Position numbers and translations under genes: made by a program
Part shown: positions 54,568 to 64,000 of the stretch, piece by piece
Position numbering within the stretch: position 1 is the first letter of the stretch
Layout of the letters: each line of letters begins with the position of its first letter
The notes under the pieces: generated by a model
Told to the model about the DNA's origin: nothing
Database searches by the model: none
The model's input: the letters and a program-made list of their open reading frames with translations, nothing else
Source: Arthrobacter silviterrae
GTDB lineage: Bacteria; Actinomycetota; Actinomycetes; Actinomycetales; Micrococcaceae
Assembly: GCF_011045165.1 (NCBI RefSeq)
Contig: NZ_JAAKZI010000022.1
Location: forward strand, 1 to 64,000
DNA length: 64,000 nt
Reading direction: 5' to 3'

Positions 54568-55726
54568 AGTGTTGAAGGATTTGCTCGAGGCCGTGGCAGG
54601 CGGGCACACCGTGGGGCTGGGCACCGTGGTGCGCACCTTCCGGTCGGCGCCCCGGCCCGCGGGGGCGTCGATGATGGTCGACGCCGACGGCCGGGCGGTG
54701 GGCTCCGTCTCGGGCGGCTGCGTGGAAGGCGCCCTGTACGAGCTGGCGACCGCGGTGGTGGAGGACGGCTCCCCCGTGCTGCAGCGCTATGGCATCACCG
54801 ACAATGACGCCTTCGAGGTGGGCCTGACCTGCGGTGGCATCATGGATGTCTTTGTCGAACCCGTCTCACTGGCCACCTTCCCGGAGCTGCAGGGCGTGGC
54901 CGACGACGTGGCAGCCGACCGTCCCGTGGCGGTGGTGACGGTGATCGAACATCCGGACCCGGCCTGGCTGGGCCGGCACCTGGTGGTGCGCCCCGACGGC
55001 TTCGAGGGCACGCTGGGCAGCGCCCGCGCCGACCACGCCGTCAGCGACGACTCCCAGGGGCTGCTGGCCGCCGGGCGCAACACCACGCTCATGTACGGAC
55101 CGGACGGCGAGCGCCGCGGCGACGGCATGCGCGTGTTTGTGGCCAGTTTTGCCCCGCAGCCGCGCATGCTGGTGTTCGGGGCCATTGACTTTGCCGCCGC
55201 CGTGGCCCGGCAGGGCAGCTTCCTAGGCTACCGGGTGACGGTGTGCGACGCCCGCGCCGTGTTCGCCACCAAGGCCCGCTTCCCCGTGGCCGACGAGGTG
55301 GTGGTGGAATGGCCGCACCGGTACCTGCAGGCACAGCTCGACGCCGGCCAGGTGGATCCGCGCACAGTGGTGTGCGTGCTGACCCACGACCCGAAGTTCG
55401 ACGTCCCATTGCTGGAGGTGGCGCTGCGCCATGACCTGGCGTATGTGGGCGCCATGGGTTCGCGCAACACGCACGACGACAGGCTGGGGCGCCTGCGCGA
55501 GGCCGGATTGACCGAGGCGGAGCTGTCCCGTCTCTCCAGCCCCATCGGCCTGGACCTGGGATCGCGCACGCCGGAGGAAACCGCTGTCTCGATTGCCGCG
55601 GAGATCATTTCCCTCCGGTGGGGCGGAAAGGGCACCCGGCTCAGCCACATGGACGTGCGCATCCACCACGAACCCCTGGTTGACGGGGCGCACGGGGACC
55701 CGGCCGTGGATTCGAAAGTGCCCTAA
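54560..55726 (+). CDS. coxF: XdhC/CoxF family molybdenum-hydroxylase accessory protein
   Basis: 388 residues. The N-terminal XdhC/CoxI domain has GLGTVVRTFRSAPRPAGASM and VSGGCVEGALYELA with the conserved cysteine in GGCVE. The C-terminal XdhC Rossmann domain has RMLVFGAIDFAAAV and LGSRTPEETAVSIAAEI. These proteins bind the molybdenum cofactor and help insert it or its sulfido ligand into hydroxylases. Ends 89 bp before coxS. Confidence 0.9.
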   Translation: MREVLKDLLEAVAGGHTVGLGTVVRTFRSAPRPAGASMMVDADGRAVGSVSGGCVEGALYELATAVVEDGSPVLQRYGITDNDAFEVGLTCGGIMDVFVEPVSLATFPELQGVADDVAADRPVAVVTVIEHPDPAWLGRHLVVRPDGFEGTLGSARADHAVSDDSQGLLAAGRNTTLMYGPDGERRGDGMRVFVASFAPQPRMLVFGAIDFAAAVARQGSFLGYRVTVCDARAVFATKARFPVADEVVVEWPHRYLQAQLDAGQVDPRTVVCVLTHDPKFDVPLLEVALRHDLAYVGAMGSRNTHDDRLGRLREAGLTEAELSRLSSPIGLDLGSRTPEETAVSIAAEIISLRWGGKGTRLSHMDVRIHHEPLVDGAHGDPAVDSKVP

Positions 55727-55815
55727 CTAAAAGCCCCCCGGTGGGGTAACGTGGCTCACATCAGGGCTGGAGGCGGGCAGTCGTGCACGTTTCCCGAAAC
55801 GATGAGGAGATCTCA

Positions 55816-56354
<539 letters not shown>

Positions 56355-56358
<4 letters not shown>

Positions 56359-58739
56359 CCGCCACGGCAGAAACCCGGCCCGAGGTTGGCACGGCCCGCC
56401 TGCGCAAGGAGGACGCGCACCTGATCACTGGCCGGTCCCGCTTCACGGACAACATGGTGCTGCCGGGCATGCTGCACCTGGCCATGGTCCGCAGCCCCTT
56501 CGCCCATGCCAGGATCACCGCCATTGACGTCTCCGCAGCCAAGGCCTCCCCCGGTGTTTTCGCCGTGCTGACCGGCGCCGACGTTGCCGGGGAGCAGGGG
56601 AGCCTGCCGAACGCCTGGCCGATCACCCCGGACCAAAAGGCGCCCGCCCACCCGGCCATCGCGGTGGACGAGGTGGCTTTTGCCGGGGAGGTTGTGGCCG
56701 TCGTGATTGCCCGCAGCGTGGCCGCCGCCCGGGACGCCGTCGAACTGGTGGACGTTGACTATGAGGAGCTGCCCGTGGTCATGGACCTGGAGGAGGCTGC
56801 CACGGACAAGGTGCTGGCGCACACGTCACTGGAGTCCAACAAGTCCGCCACGTGGGTGTTTGACTCCGGTGAGGCCGGCACCGGAACGGCCATTGCGGAC
56901 GCACTGGCCAACTCCGATGTGGTCGTGGAGCGCACCCTGTACCAGCAGCGGCTCATCCCCGCGTTCATGGAACCGCGGTCCATCGTGGTCGACCCCACCG
57001 GCCAGCAGATCACCATGTGGAGCGCCACCCAGATCCCCCACATCCTGCGGCTCATGCTGGCACTGACGCTGGGCATCCCCGAAAGCAAGCTGCGCGTCGT
57101 GGCCCCGGACGTGGGCGGCGGATTTGGCGGCAAGCTGCAGGTCACCCCGGAAGAGGTCATCACCCTGCTGGCGGCCCGGCGCATGGGCAAGCCGGTCAAG
57201 TACACCGAGACCCGCAGTGAATCCCTGCAGGCGGGGCACCACGGCCGCGCACAGGTGCAGCGGCTGAAGATCGGCGCCACGAAGGACGGCACTGTCACGG
57301 GCCTGCACGTGGACCTGCTGGCAGACATGGGCGCCTACCTGGGCCTGGTCACCTCCGGCGTCCCCATCCTGGGTGCGTTCATGTACAACTCCATCTACAA
57401 GTTCCCCTCGTACCACTTCGAGTGCCACAACATTTTCACGAACAAGGCGTGGACGGACGCCTACCGCGGCGCCGGGCGGCCGGAAGCCACGTTCGCCATT
57501 GAGCGGATGATGGACGAGCTCGCGGTTGAGCTGAACATGGACCCGCTGGAACTGCGCGAGAAGAACTGGATCAAGCACGACGAGTTCCCGTTCGCCACCG
57601 TCGCAGGGCTGGAGTACGACACCGGCAACTACGAGGCCGCCACGGCGAAGGCAGTGGAGCTTTTCGGCTACGAGGAACTGCGTGCCGAGCAAAAGCGCCG
57701 CCGCGACGCCAAAGAGAAGGTGCAGCTTGGCATCGGGGTCTCCACGTTCACGGAGATGTGCGGACTGGCCCCGTCAAGGGTGCTGGGTTCGCTGAGCTAC
57801 GGGGCCGGAGGCTGGGAACATGCCCAAGTGCGGGTGCTGCCCACAGGCAATGTGGAAGTTGTCACAGGCTCATCGGCGCACGGGCAGGGCCACGAAACGG
57901 CCTGGAGCCAGCTGGTGGCCGACCGTTTGGGCGTGCCGTTTGAAAACGTTGAGGTACTTCACGGCGACACGCAGGTGTCCCAGAGGGGCCTGGACACCTA
58001 CGGCTCCCGTTCACTCTCCGTGGGCGGGATGGCAGTGCTGGCCGCGGCGGACAAGGTCATTGAGAAGGCCAAGGTCATTGCCGCGCACCTGATGGAGGCC
58101 AGCGAGGACGACCTTGAATTCACCAACGGATCGTTCACCGTCAAGGGCACGGACCAGTCAACCGCGTTGGGCGAAATTGCCCTGGCGGTATTCGCCGCGC
58201 ACAACTTGCCCGACGGCGTGGAGCCCAACCTGGATTCCGAGGCCACCTTTGATCCGGTGAACTTCTCCTTCCCGCACGGCACCCACCTGGCGGCCATGGA
58301 GGTGGACACGGAAACCGGCGAGGTCAACGTCCTCAAATATGTCTGCGTCGATGACGTCGGGGTGGTGGTCAATCCGATGCTCGTGGAAGGCCAGGTGCAT
58401 GGCGGCCTGGCCCAGGGCATCGCCCAGGCCCTGTATGAGGAAGCCGTCTACGACGACGCAGGCACCTTGGTGACCGGTTCCTTTGTGGACTACCTGGTCC
58501 CCAGTGCCCCGGACCTGCCGCACTACATCACTGACCGCACCGAAACCCGGGCCACCAGCAACCAGCTGGGTGCCAAGGGTGTTGGCGAGGCGGGCACCAT
58601 CGCCTCCACGCCGGCCATTGTCAACGGCATACTTGACGCCGTGCGCCACCTGGGCGTGAAGGACATCAAGATGCCGTGCACGCCCTCCCGGGTGTGGCAC
58701 GCCCTGCAGGAAGCCGAGACCACCGGAGGTGTGCAATGA
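56355..58739 (+). CDS. coxL: Aerobic CO dehydrogenase-type large subunit, form II (Mo hydroxylase)
   Basis: 794 residues. The active-site loop reads AYRGAGR (369-375), the form II (BMS-type) signature, not the AYxCSFR of true form I carbon monoxide dehydrogenases, so the cysteine that holds the copper is absent. [24 protein letters not shown] and the catalytic glutamate E745 in GVGEAG are all present. The substrate may be CO poorly or another aromatic or aldehyde compound. Overlaps coxS and coxM by 4 bases each. Confidence 0.95.
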
Positions 58740-59599
58740 TCCCGAGCGCATTTGACTATGCAGCCCCAGCCACCGTGGAGGAGGCCCTGGGACTCCTGTC
58801 CAAGGCGGCCGCCGACGGAAATGACGTCAAGGTGCTGGCGGGCGGGCAAAGCCTGATCCCGGTCATGAAGCTGCGCATGGCCGATCCCTCCCTGGTTGTT
58901 GACCTGGGCAGGATCGGCGGGCTCTCCGGCGTCACCGACAATGGCAACTCCTTGGTGATCGGTGCCATGACGCCCCACCACGTGATGGCCACCGACCCAC
59001 TGGTGGCCCAACACCTGCCGCTGCTGCAGCAGGCCGCGGCCACGGTGGCCGACCCGCAAGTGCGGCACCGCGGAACCTTTGGCGGCGCCCTGGTCCACGC
59101 GGACCCTGCCGGCGACATGCCGGCTCCCGTGCTGGCCACCGGAGCGACGTTTGTGCTTGCAGGGCCCGGCGGGGAGCGGCGCGTTGATGCTGCCGACTTC
59201 TTCCAGGGCTACTTCACCACGGCCGTGGAGGAGGGCGAGATCCTCACCAGCATCGAGGTGCCCAAGTACACCGGATGGGGTTCGCACTACGAAAAGTTCA
59301 CCCGCGTGGCACAGCAGTGGTCCATCGTGGCCGTGGCCGCGCTGGTCCGGGTGGAGGGCGGCGGCATTGCCGAGGCCCGGATCGGGCTGACGAACATGGC
59401 CAGCACCCCGCTGCGCGCCACAGGGGTGGAGGCGGCCCTGGCCGGGGCACCCCTGACCGTCGAGGCCATCACGGCTGCGTGCTCCCATGCGGGCGAAGGC
59501 ACCGAGCCGGCCAGCGACCTCAATGGTGACGCCGGATACCGCAAGCACCTGGCCCAGGTGCTTGCCACGCGGGCCGTGCTGGCCGCCGTCGGACTCTAG
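58736..59599 (+). CDS. coxM: Aerobic CO dehydrogenase-type medium subunit, FAD-binding
   Basis: 287 residues; the ATG at 58736 overlaps the coxL stop and has GGAGGTG upstream. The FAD-binding motif AGGQSLIPVMKLR (residues about 36-48) and the second motif TFGGALVHADPAGDMP are diagnostic. Together with CoxS and CoxL it forms the hydroxylase. Confidence 0.95.
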   Translation: MIPSAFDYAAPATVEEALGLLSKAAADGNDVKVLAGGQSLIPVMKLRMADPSLVVDLGRIGGLSGVTDNGNSLVIGAMTPHHVMATDPLVAQHLPLLQQAAATVADPQVRHRGTFGGALVHADPAGDMPAPVLATGATFVLAGPGGERRVDAADFFQGYFTTAVEEGEILTSIEVPKYTGWGSHYEKFTRVAQQWSIVAVAALVRVEGGGIAEARIGLTNMASTPLRATGVEAALAGAPLTVEAITAACSHAGEGTEPASDLNGDAGYRKHLAQVLATRAVLAAVGL

Positions 59600-59620
59600 G
59601 AACAGGACTGAAAGGCAGCG

Positions 59621-60355
59621 ATGGAACTCAAGCACCACTTCACCGTCCCCAGTTCGCTGGCGGAAACATGGCACTCCTTCAACCAGCTGGAGGACATTGC
59701 CCCCTGCTTCCCGGGGGCCGTGCTGACCTCCGTGGAGGGGGATGCCTTCACCGGCACCGTCAAGGTCAAGCTGGGCCCAATTGCCATGATGTATGCAGGC
59801 ACTGGCCAGTTTCTCTCCCGTGACGACGCCACCCACACTGTGGTCATCGAGGCTCAGGGCAAGGACAAGCGGGGCAACGGCACTGCCGGGGCCACCGTGA
59901 CGGCCGTGCTGTCGGACGACGGCGGCGGCGGAACCACCGTTGACGTCTCCACCGACATGAACGTCACGGGCAAGCCGGCCCAGTTTGGCCGCGGAGTCAT
60001 CCAGGACATCTCGGACAAGCTGCTGGAGCAGTTTGTGCAATGTGTCATCGGCAAGGCCGGCCAGGCTGCCGAGCCGCCGGAATCCGAACCAACGGAGCCG
60101 CCGGAATTCGAACCGCCGGAGCCTGCGGAATTCGAGCCACCGGAGCCAGCCGGAGCCGGGACTGATACTCCTAAAGCCGCCGCTCCCAAGCCCGCCGCGA
60201 AACACCTGCCGCCAGCGGCACCGGCGGCCGAGCTTGACCTGGGTGCGGCCGTGTGGCCGGTGCTGGCAAAACGCTTTGCGCCGGCCCTGCTCGGGATCCT
60301 GGGCGCCCTGGCACTGGCCGTGTGCGTGGCCAGGCGGAAGCGGCGCCGCGGATAG
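59621..60355 (+). CDS. coxG: CoxG-like SRPBCC protein with C-terminal membrane anchor
   Basis: 244 residues. The N-terminal SRPBCC/CoxG domain (1-150) begins MELKHHFTVPSSLAETWHSF. A Pro/Glu-rich linker (about residues 150-200) with imperfect repeats such as EFEPPEPAEFEPPEP leads to one hydrophobic helix (about 215-237) and a basic KRRRG end. CoxG proteins are linked to membrane recruitment of CO dehydrogenase. This design fits a tethered ligand-binding domain on the inner face. Confidence 0.9.
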   Translation: MELKHHFTVPSSLAETWHSFNQLEDIAPCFPGAVLTSVEGDAFTGTVKVKLGPIAMMYAGTGQFLSRDDATHTVVIEAQGKDKRGNGTAGATVTAVLSDDGGGGTTVDVSTDMNVTGKPAQFGRGVIQDISDKLLEQFVQCVIGKAGQAAEPPESEPTEPPEFEPPEPAEFEPPEPAGAGTDTPKAAAPKPAAKHLPPAAPAAELDLGAAVWPVLAKRFAPALLGILGALALAVCVARRKRRRG

Positions 60356-60368
60356 GTCCACACAGCAG

Positions 60369-60409
60369 CAGGCAGGGGCACCGCCACCACGTGGCGGTGC
60401 CCCTGCCTG
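60369..60409. terminator. Strong hairpin between coxG and the DUF2188-like gene
   Basis: Perfect 19-bp stem CAGGCAGGGGCACCGCCAC (60369-60387) with its complement at 60391-60409 and a 3-nt loop. It lies between convergent genes and probably ends both transcripts, although no T-run follows on either strand. Confidence 0.8.
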
Positions 60410-60415
60410 TACCGG

Positions 60416-60655
60416 TTAGTTGACGTCGTACTCGCGGTAGGTGTGTCCGTCGAGGGCGTGCATCACAATGTGGGAGGGCCGCTCGCCACACTTCATGTGT
60501 GCGGCCGCGACGGCCTCCTTTTGCGTGTGGAACTGCTCGTGCAAGGTGGTGCGGAACTGGTGGAGCTCCCACTTCATTCCGTCGGCACCCTCGCAGGGAC
60601 GGACATGGTAGACAAAGCGGTGGACGGCCTTCTTCTCAAGCGTTGCAGTGGACAT
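60416..60655 (-). CDS. Small DUF2188-like hypothetical protein
   Basis: 79 residues from the ATG at 60653-60655 (MSTATLEKKAVHRFVYHV), with GGAGGA 5-6 nt upstream; the longer frame is not favoured. The pattern of a strand, a WELHQF core, FHTQKEAVAAAHM helix and SHIVMHALDGHTYREYD resembles DUF2188 proteins. Function unknown. Confidence 0.7.
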   Translation of the reverse strand: MSTATLEKKAVHRFVYHVRPCEGADGMKWELHQFRTTLHEQFHTQKEAVAAAHMKCGERPSHIVMHALDGHTYREYDVN

Positions 60656-60796
60656 GGAATCCTCCTCCAGATTGGTCAACGTGCTTGCACAGGGCCCCAC
60701 CGCTCCCATTGAAATGCAGTTGTTGCCCTGACTCCAGTTCACTCCTGCGGGCGGTGATTGGCAAGCAGTGATTTCCACTCGCGGGCACCTGTGGAG

Positions 60797-61519
60797 CTAC
60801 ACGGGATCAAGCCCGGCAGAGTGGTGGAAAACTTCGGCACAGCTACCTCGGGCAGCCAGGCGCCGGAATTCTGCCGGTTCCAGGGCAGCGGCGCCCGCCG
60901 GGAGGCAGGCCAGCAACGGAATGGGCAACGCCTCCAGGAAGTCGAGGTTGCTGCGCTCCACCATGCTTGGCTGGTCCGGCAGGGAGCCCACCACCAGCCC
61001 GGCGGCCGTGAGCCCCCGGTGAGTGAGGGCCTCCAGGGTCAGCATGGTGTGGTTGAGTGTGCCCAGTCCGCTGCGGCACACCACCACCACTCCCCCTCCG
61101 AGCGCTGCGGCCAGGTCCGCGACGGTGTGCCCATCGCCGTCGAGCTCCACCAGCAGCCCGCCGGAACCTTCCACGAGCACGTGGCGGTGGGTGGCGGCCA
61201 GCCTCCGGACGGCTGCTGCGTGGTCCGCCAGCGTGGGCAGGATCCGCCCCTCCAGGGCGGCCGCCGGTACGGGCGCCATGGGCCGGGCCAGCCGGATGCC
61301 TTCCTCCGCCGTTGCCGCACCGGACAGCCGCTTAACTTCCGCTGCGTCGCCTGCTTCGTTGCCGGCAACACCTGTTTGAACCGGCTTGTAGACGGCCACC
61401 GAGTGGCCGTCGGCGAGCAGTGCGGAGGCGAGGGCCGCCGTCGTGACCGTCTTGCCGACGTCGGTGTCCGTGCCGGTGACCACGGTGACGGCGGAAAAAT
61501 GCAGGGGCAGGCGGATCAT
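60797..61519 (-). CDS. bioD: Dethiobiotin synthase
   Basis: 240 residues. ATP-dependent closure of the ureido ring of 7,8-diaminononanoate with CO2 to give dethiobiotin. The P-loop GTDTDVGKT is at 16-24, KPVQTG follows near residue 45, and EGSGGLLVEL is the second conserved motif. The ATG at 61517-61519 (AAAGGA upstream) overlaps the P450 stop. Confidence 0.95.
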   Translation of the reverse strand: MIRLPLHFSAVTVVTGTDTDVGKTVTTAALASALLADGHSVAVYKPVQTGVAGNEAGDAAEVKRLSGAATAEEGIRLARPMAPVPAAALEGRILPTLADHAAAVRRLAATHRHVLVEGSGGLLVELDGDGHTVADLAAALGGGVVVVCRSGLGTLNHTMLTLEALTHRGLTAAGLVVGSLPDQPSMVERSNLDFLEALPIPLLACLPAGAAALEPAEFRRLAARGSCAEVFHHSAGLDPV

Positions 61520-62601
61520 GGTGAGGTCCTTTCGGCGGTGACGGACAGGGGTGTCTGGAAAGAGAGCAGGCGCAGCCACGCGGGTTCCGGGCCGCTCAGG
61601 CGCAGGGCGGGCAGTGCCCGCGCGGCGGCCTGCACCACCAGCACGGTCTCCAGCTCGGCCAGTTTGGCCCCGAGGCAGCGGTGCAGCCCGTGGCCGAAAG
61701 CCAGCGAATAGGCCGTGGGGGCAACGTCCACCGGGTGCCGGCCGGAGAGTTCAAGCAGGATTTCGGCACCCGCCGGCAACGCCGCGCCGTCCAGGACAGT
61801 GTCACGAAGTGCAGACCGGCGCCAGGTGTGGACCGAGGATTCCGTGGCCAGGACGTGGCGCACATGGGCCCTGGCGGCGTCCGCGTCGGCAAGGTCAGCC
61901 CACCGCCGGCCGTCGGGGCGGCCCCGGGTTCCTGCTTCGATGCCCCGGTACAGCGCCGTGTTGATCAGCTGGGAGGTGGTTTCCTGCCCCGCGATGACCA
62001 AAAAGTACCCGAGCGAGCACGTTTCGGCCGTGGACAGCCCGGCCTCCTGCAGCACGCCAAAGAGCGATTGGCTGCCCTTGCTGGCCAGCACCTCCGCCCG
62101 CAGCCAGGCATAAAAGTCGGCGGCGCTGCGGGCCAGTTCCAGCTGCCGGTCGGCGTCAGGCCAGCCCCAAAACAGTTCCAGCGAGTCCCGGCTCCACTGC
62201 TTGAGCACCTCCAGCGGCGGGTTGTCCTGGCCGGTGAGCCCGGCCATGATGACTGGCGGAACGTGCCGGGCCAGCGAGTCGGCCAGGTCCACTGGGCCGT
62301 TTTCCAGCGCTGCGGCGGTGGCGGCCAGCCGCTGCCGGGCCAGTTCCTTGACGCGGGGCCCGACGGCGGCAACCTTGGCCGGCGTAAAGAAGCGGCCCAC
62401 CAGCGTCCGCACCGCCCGGTGCTGCTCCCCGGATGCCGAGGCGAGCACCGGCGGCAGGGCAAACCGGGCCCGGCTCAGGATCCTCAGGGCGGCCGGGGTC
62501 AGCGGCACCACGGAGGTCAGGGCGTTGCTGGGGGCAAAGTCGTCCGTGCGGCGCATCGCCTCCCGGACCACGGCGGGGCTGCCGACCACGTGGTAGCTCA
62601 T
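61516..62601 (-). CDS. Cytochrome P450 in the biotin operon, short and lacking ExxR
   Basis: 361 residues. The haem-thiolate motif FGHGLHRCLG (302-311, C309) and the I-helix AGQETTS (204-210) are present. The K-helix ExxR, which normally precedes an ESPV-type motif, is HVLA here (H249-A252, followed by TESSVHTWRR). The first 40-50 residues of typical P450s are missing; the start is fixed by overlap with bioF and a stop upstream. In the bio context it may supply a pimelate precursor as BioI does, but this is inference. Confidence 0.9.
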   Translation of the reverse strand: MSYHVVGSPAVVREAMRRTDDFAPSNALTSVVPLTPAALRILSRARFALPPVLASASGEQHRAVRTLVGRFFTPAKVAAVGPRVKELARQRLAATAAALENGPVDLADSLARHVPPVIMAGLTGQDNPPLEVLKQWSRDSLELFWGWPDADRQLELARSAADFYAWLRAEVLASKGSQSLFGVLQEAGLSTAETCSLGYFLVIAGQETTSQLINTALYRGIEAGTRGRPDGRRWADLADADAARAHVRHVLATESSVHTWRRSALRDTVLDGAALPAGAEILLELSGRHPVDVAPTAYSLAFGHGLHRCLGAKLAELETVLVVQAAARALPALRLSGPEPAWLRLLSFQTPLSVTAERTSP

Positions 62602-63767
62602 GACAGGGTCCTTTCCCCGAATGCATGGACGGTTGTGGCGTGGGTGAGCGTCCCTTCGACGGCCCGCCGGACCAGCGCCCCCGCACGTGCAATGCCGCCG
62701 GGAGACAGCCCGGCGCTGGCAGCCAGCCGCAAGCGGGAGATCCCGTCCGGGACACTCGGCGGGCGGAAGCAGCCCGCCAGCACACCATGGGAGCGCAGGC
62801 TCGCGGCAGCCGCGGCAGCGGCCCCGGCGGAAGCCATGGGGACCGACTGGACAGCGCCGGGCGAGAGCTCAATCATGCACAGCTCCGCCAGCAGCTGTGC
62901 ATTCCGGTGGAGTGCGGCGGCGAGCTCGGGCTCCGCCAGGACGATGGCGGCCGCCGTTGCCGCGGCCGCGGCGGAAGCAGGGGCCAGGGCCGTATCGAAA
63001 ATGAAGGAACGGGCCGTGTTGACCAGGTGCTCCCGCAGCACCGCCGGTCCCAGGACGGCGCCGCCCTGTGCGCCCAGCGCCTTCGACAGGGTCACCGTGA
63101 GCACCACATGGCGGGCACCCGCCAGCCCGGCGGCATGGACCGCACCCCTGCCGCCGCCGGCAACGCCGATCCCGTGGGCCTCGTCCACCAGGAGCCAGGC
63201 GTCGTGGTCGGCGCACGCGGCCGCGAGTGCCGTGAGGCAGGCGGCGTCGCCCAGCACGGAGTACAGGGACTCAACAACCACCACGGCGCGTGGCTGGTTC
63301 CTTTCGGCCAGCGCGGTCCGGACAGCGGCCGTGTCGCCGTGGGGCACCGTCACGACGGGTGAACGCGACAACCGGGCCGCGTCCAGCACGGACGCATGCA
63401 CATGCGCGTCCAGGACCAGCAGCGTGCCGGGGCCCCCAAGGGCCGTCAACACGCCCAGGTTCGCCGTGTAGCCGGAGGAAAACGCCAGGGCTGACTGCGC
63501 CCCCGTGAGACGGCACAGCTGTTCCTCCAGGTGGACGTGGACAGGCAGGGTGCCGGTCACAACACGGGAGGCCCGGGCGCCTGCGCCGTGTCGTTTCAGT
63601 GCCTCGCAGGCAGCGGCCACCACGCGGGGGTCGCGGGACAGCCCCAGGTAGTCATTGGAGGCGAGGTCGAGAAGCGGCTCCGCCGGGACGGCGTTTCGGA
63701 CCAGGCCGCGGCGCGCGCGGACGTCGGCGCGGCCCTGCAGCCACTCTTCCATGGCGGGGGCGCGCAT
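62598..63767 (-). CDS. bioF: 8-amino-7-oxononanoate synthase
   Basis: 389 residues, PLP-dependent condensation of pimeloyl-ACP/CoA with alanine. The ATG at 63765-63767 (MRAPAMEEW) overlaps the bioA stop. DLASNDYLGLSRD, DEAHGIG (195-201) and the PLP lysine K229 in TLSKALGAQGG are present. Overlaps the P450 gene by 4 bases. Confidence 0.95.
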   Translation of the reverse strand: MRAPAMEEWLQGRADVRARRGLVRNAVPAEPLLDLASNDYLGLSRDPRVVAAACEALKRHGAGARASRVVTGTLPVHVHLEEQLCRLTGAQSALAFSSGYTANLGVLTALGGPGTLLVLDAHVHASVLDAARLSRSPVVTVPHGDTAAVRTALAERNQPRAVVVVESLYSVLGDAACLTALAAACADHDAWLLVDEAHGIGVAGGGRGAVHAAGLAGARHVVLTVTLSKALGAQGGAVLGPAVLREHLVNTARSFIFDTALAPASAAAAATAAAIVLAEPELAAALHRNAQLLAELCMIELSPGAVQSVPMASAGAAAAAAASLRSHGVLAGCFRPPSVPDGISRLRLAASAGLSPGGIARAGALVRRAVEGTLTHATTVHAFGERTLS

Positions 63768-64000
63768 CAGCCGTGCACCCGGGCCACAGCCGTGCAAAGC
63801 CCGGCACCGATCGCGGCCACATCGCCGGCACTGCTGACATAGGGCGGCATGGTGTAGACAAGATCGCGGAATGGCCGCACCCACACGCCGTGTTCGACGG
63901 CGGCGCGCGTCACGGCGGCCACGTCCACGGGCACGTTCAACTGAATGACGCCGACGCCGCCCAGCACCCGGACATGGGCCACGGAGGACAGCCCGGCGGC
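63767..64000 (-). CDS. bioA: Adenosylmethionine-8-amino-7-oxononanoate aminotransferase, C-terminal part
   Basis: About 77 codons of the C terminus are visible; the gene continues beyond the window. The final region [34 protein letters not shown] matches the end of BioA, which makes 7,8-diaminononanoate. It is upstream of bioF on the same strand, overlapping by one base (TGATG). Confidence 0.88.
   Translation of the reverse strand, partial: AAGLSSVAHVRVLGGVGVIQLNVPVDVAAVTRAAVEHGVWVRPFRDLVYTMPPYVSSAGDVAAIGAGLCTAVARVHG

Overview
This 64 kb window is high-GC, gene-dense DNA from an actinobacterium, most likely Arthrobacter/Pseudarthrobacter or another member of the Micrococcaceae. This rests on codon bias, GTG/TTG starts, many ATGA or TGATG start-stop overlaps, and family types such as PucR regulators, DUF1684 and DUF503. 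About 58 protein genes fill nearly all of it. No gap exceeds about 240 bases, and I saw no tRNA, rRNA, transposase, integrase or CRISPR array.

Layout. 1-4.9 kb: a catabolic pair (aldehyde dehydrogenase, class III aminotransferase) divergent from a PucR-type regulator, probably for an amine or polyamine. 5-6.4 kb: an orphan CyoE-type heme O synthase and a PASTA-like lipoprotein. 6.5-12.8 kb: a complete urease operon on the minus strand, ureA-B-C-E-F-G-D followed by a nickel permease. It carries a 32-bp tandem repeat between ureF and ureG and an 18-bp repeat that became coding at the start of ureD. 13-23.3 kb: mixed single genes, including a universal stress protein, a kumamolisin-like S53 peptidase, a bifunctional penicillin-binding protein, a YciO-type protein, a secreted TIM-barrel protein with five FG-GAP-like repeats, an aldo/keto reductase, Dps and an SDR. 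23.3-26.7 kb: HrpB helicase and an MBL-fold hydrolase.

26.7-34.1 kb is a self-contained carbohydrate locus. A LacI regulator faces an ABC importer (binding protein plus two permeases, no ATPase), then a Gfo/Idh/MocA dehydrogenase, a ThuA-like protein and a second Gfo/Idh/MocA protein, nearly all translationally coupled. Two copies of a LacI-type operator lie in the divergent promoter region. 34.1-37.2 kb: an ABC-2 exporter joined to a secreted LolA-like protein. 37.3-47.8 kb: assorted enzymes (glycosyltransferase, two alpha/beta hydrolases, DUF488, MFS pump, SRPBCC, RibD-like, VOC, zinc alcohol dehydrogenase, old yellow enzyme, 2-oxoglutarate dioxygenase, DUF1684). One esterase is cut by an in-frame TAG just before its likely catalytic histidine. 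47.8-52.5 kb: a phytoene-desaturase-like oxidoreductase, HAD and DUF503 genes, and a secreted beta-propeller divergent from an ECF sigma factor with a zinc-finger anti-sigma.

52.5-60.4 kb is a complete seven-gene cox-type molybdenum hydroxylase cluster (MoxR ATPase, VWA/CoxE, XdhC-like, CoxS, CoxL, CoxM, CoxG). The large subunit has the form II AYRGAGR motif, so its substrate is open. 60.4-64 kb: a small DUF2188-like gene and the minus-strand biotin operon bioA(partial)-bioF-P450-bioD. The P450 is short and lacks the ExxR motif.

Most interesting: the LacI/ABC/ThuA/Gfo sugar locus, the atypical P450 inside the biotin operon, the form II cox cluster with a membrane-anchored CoxG, the nonsense-interrupted esterase, and the repeat elements inside the urease operon.
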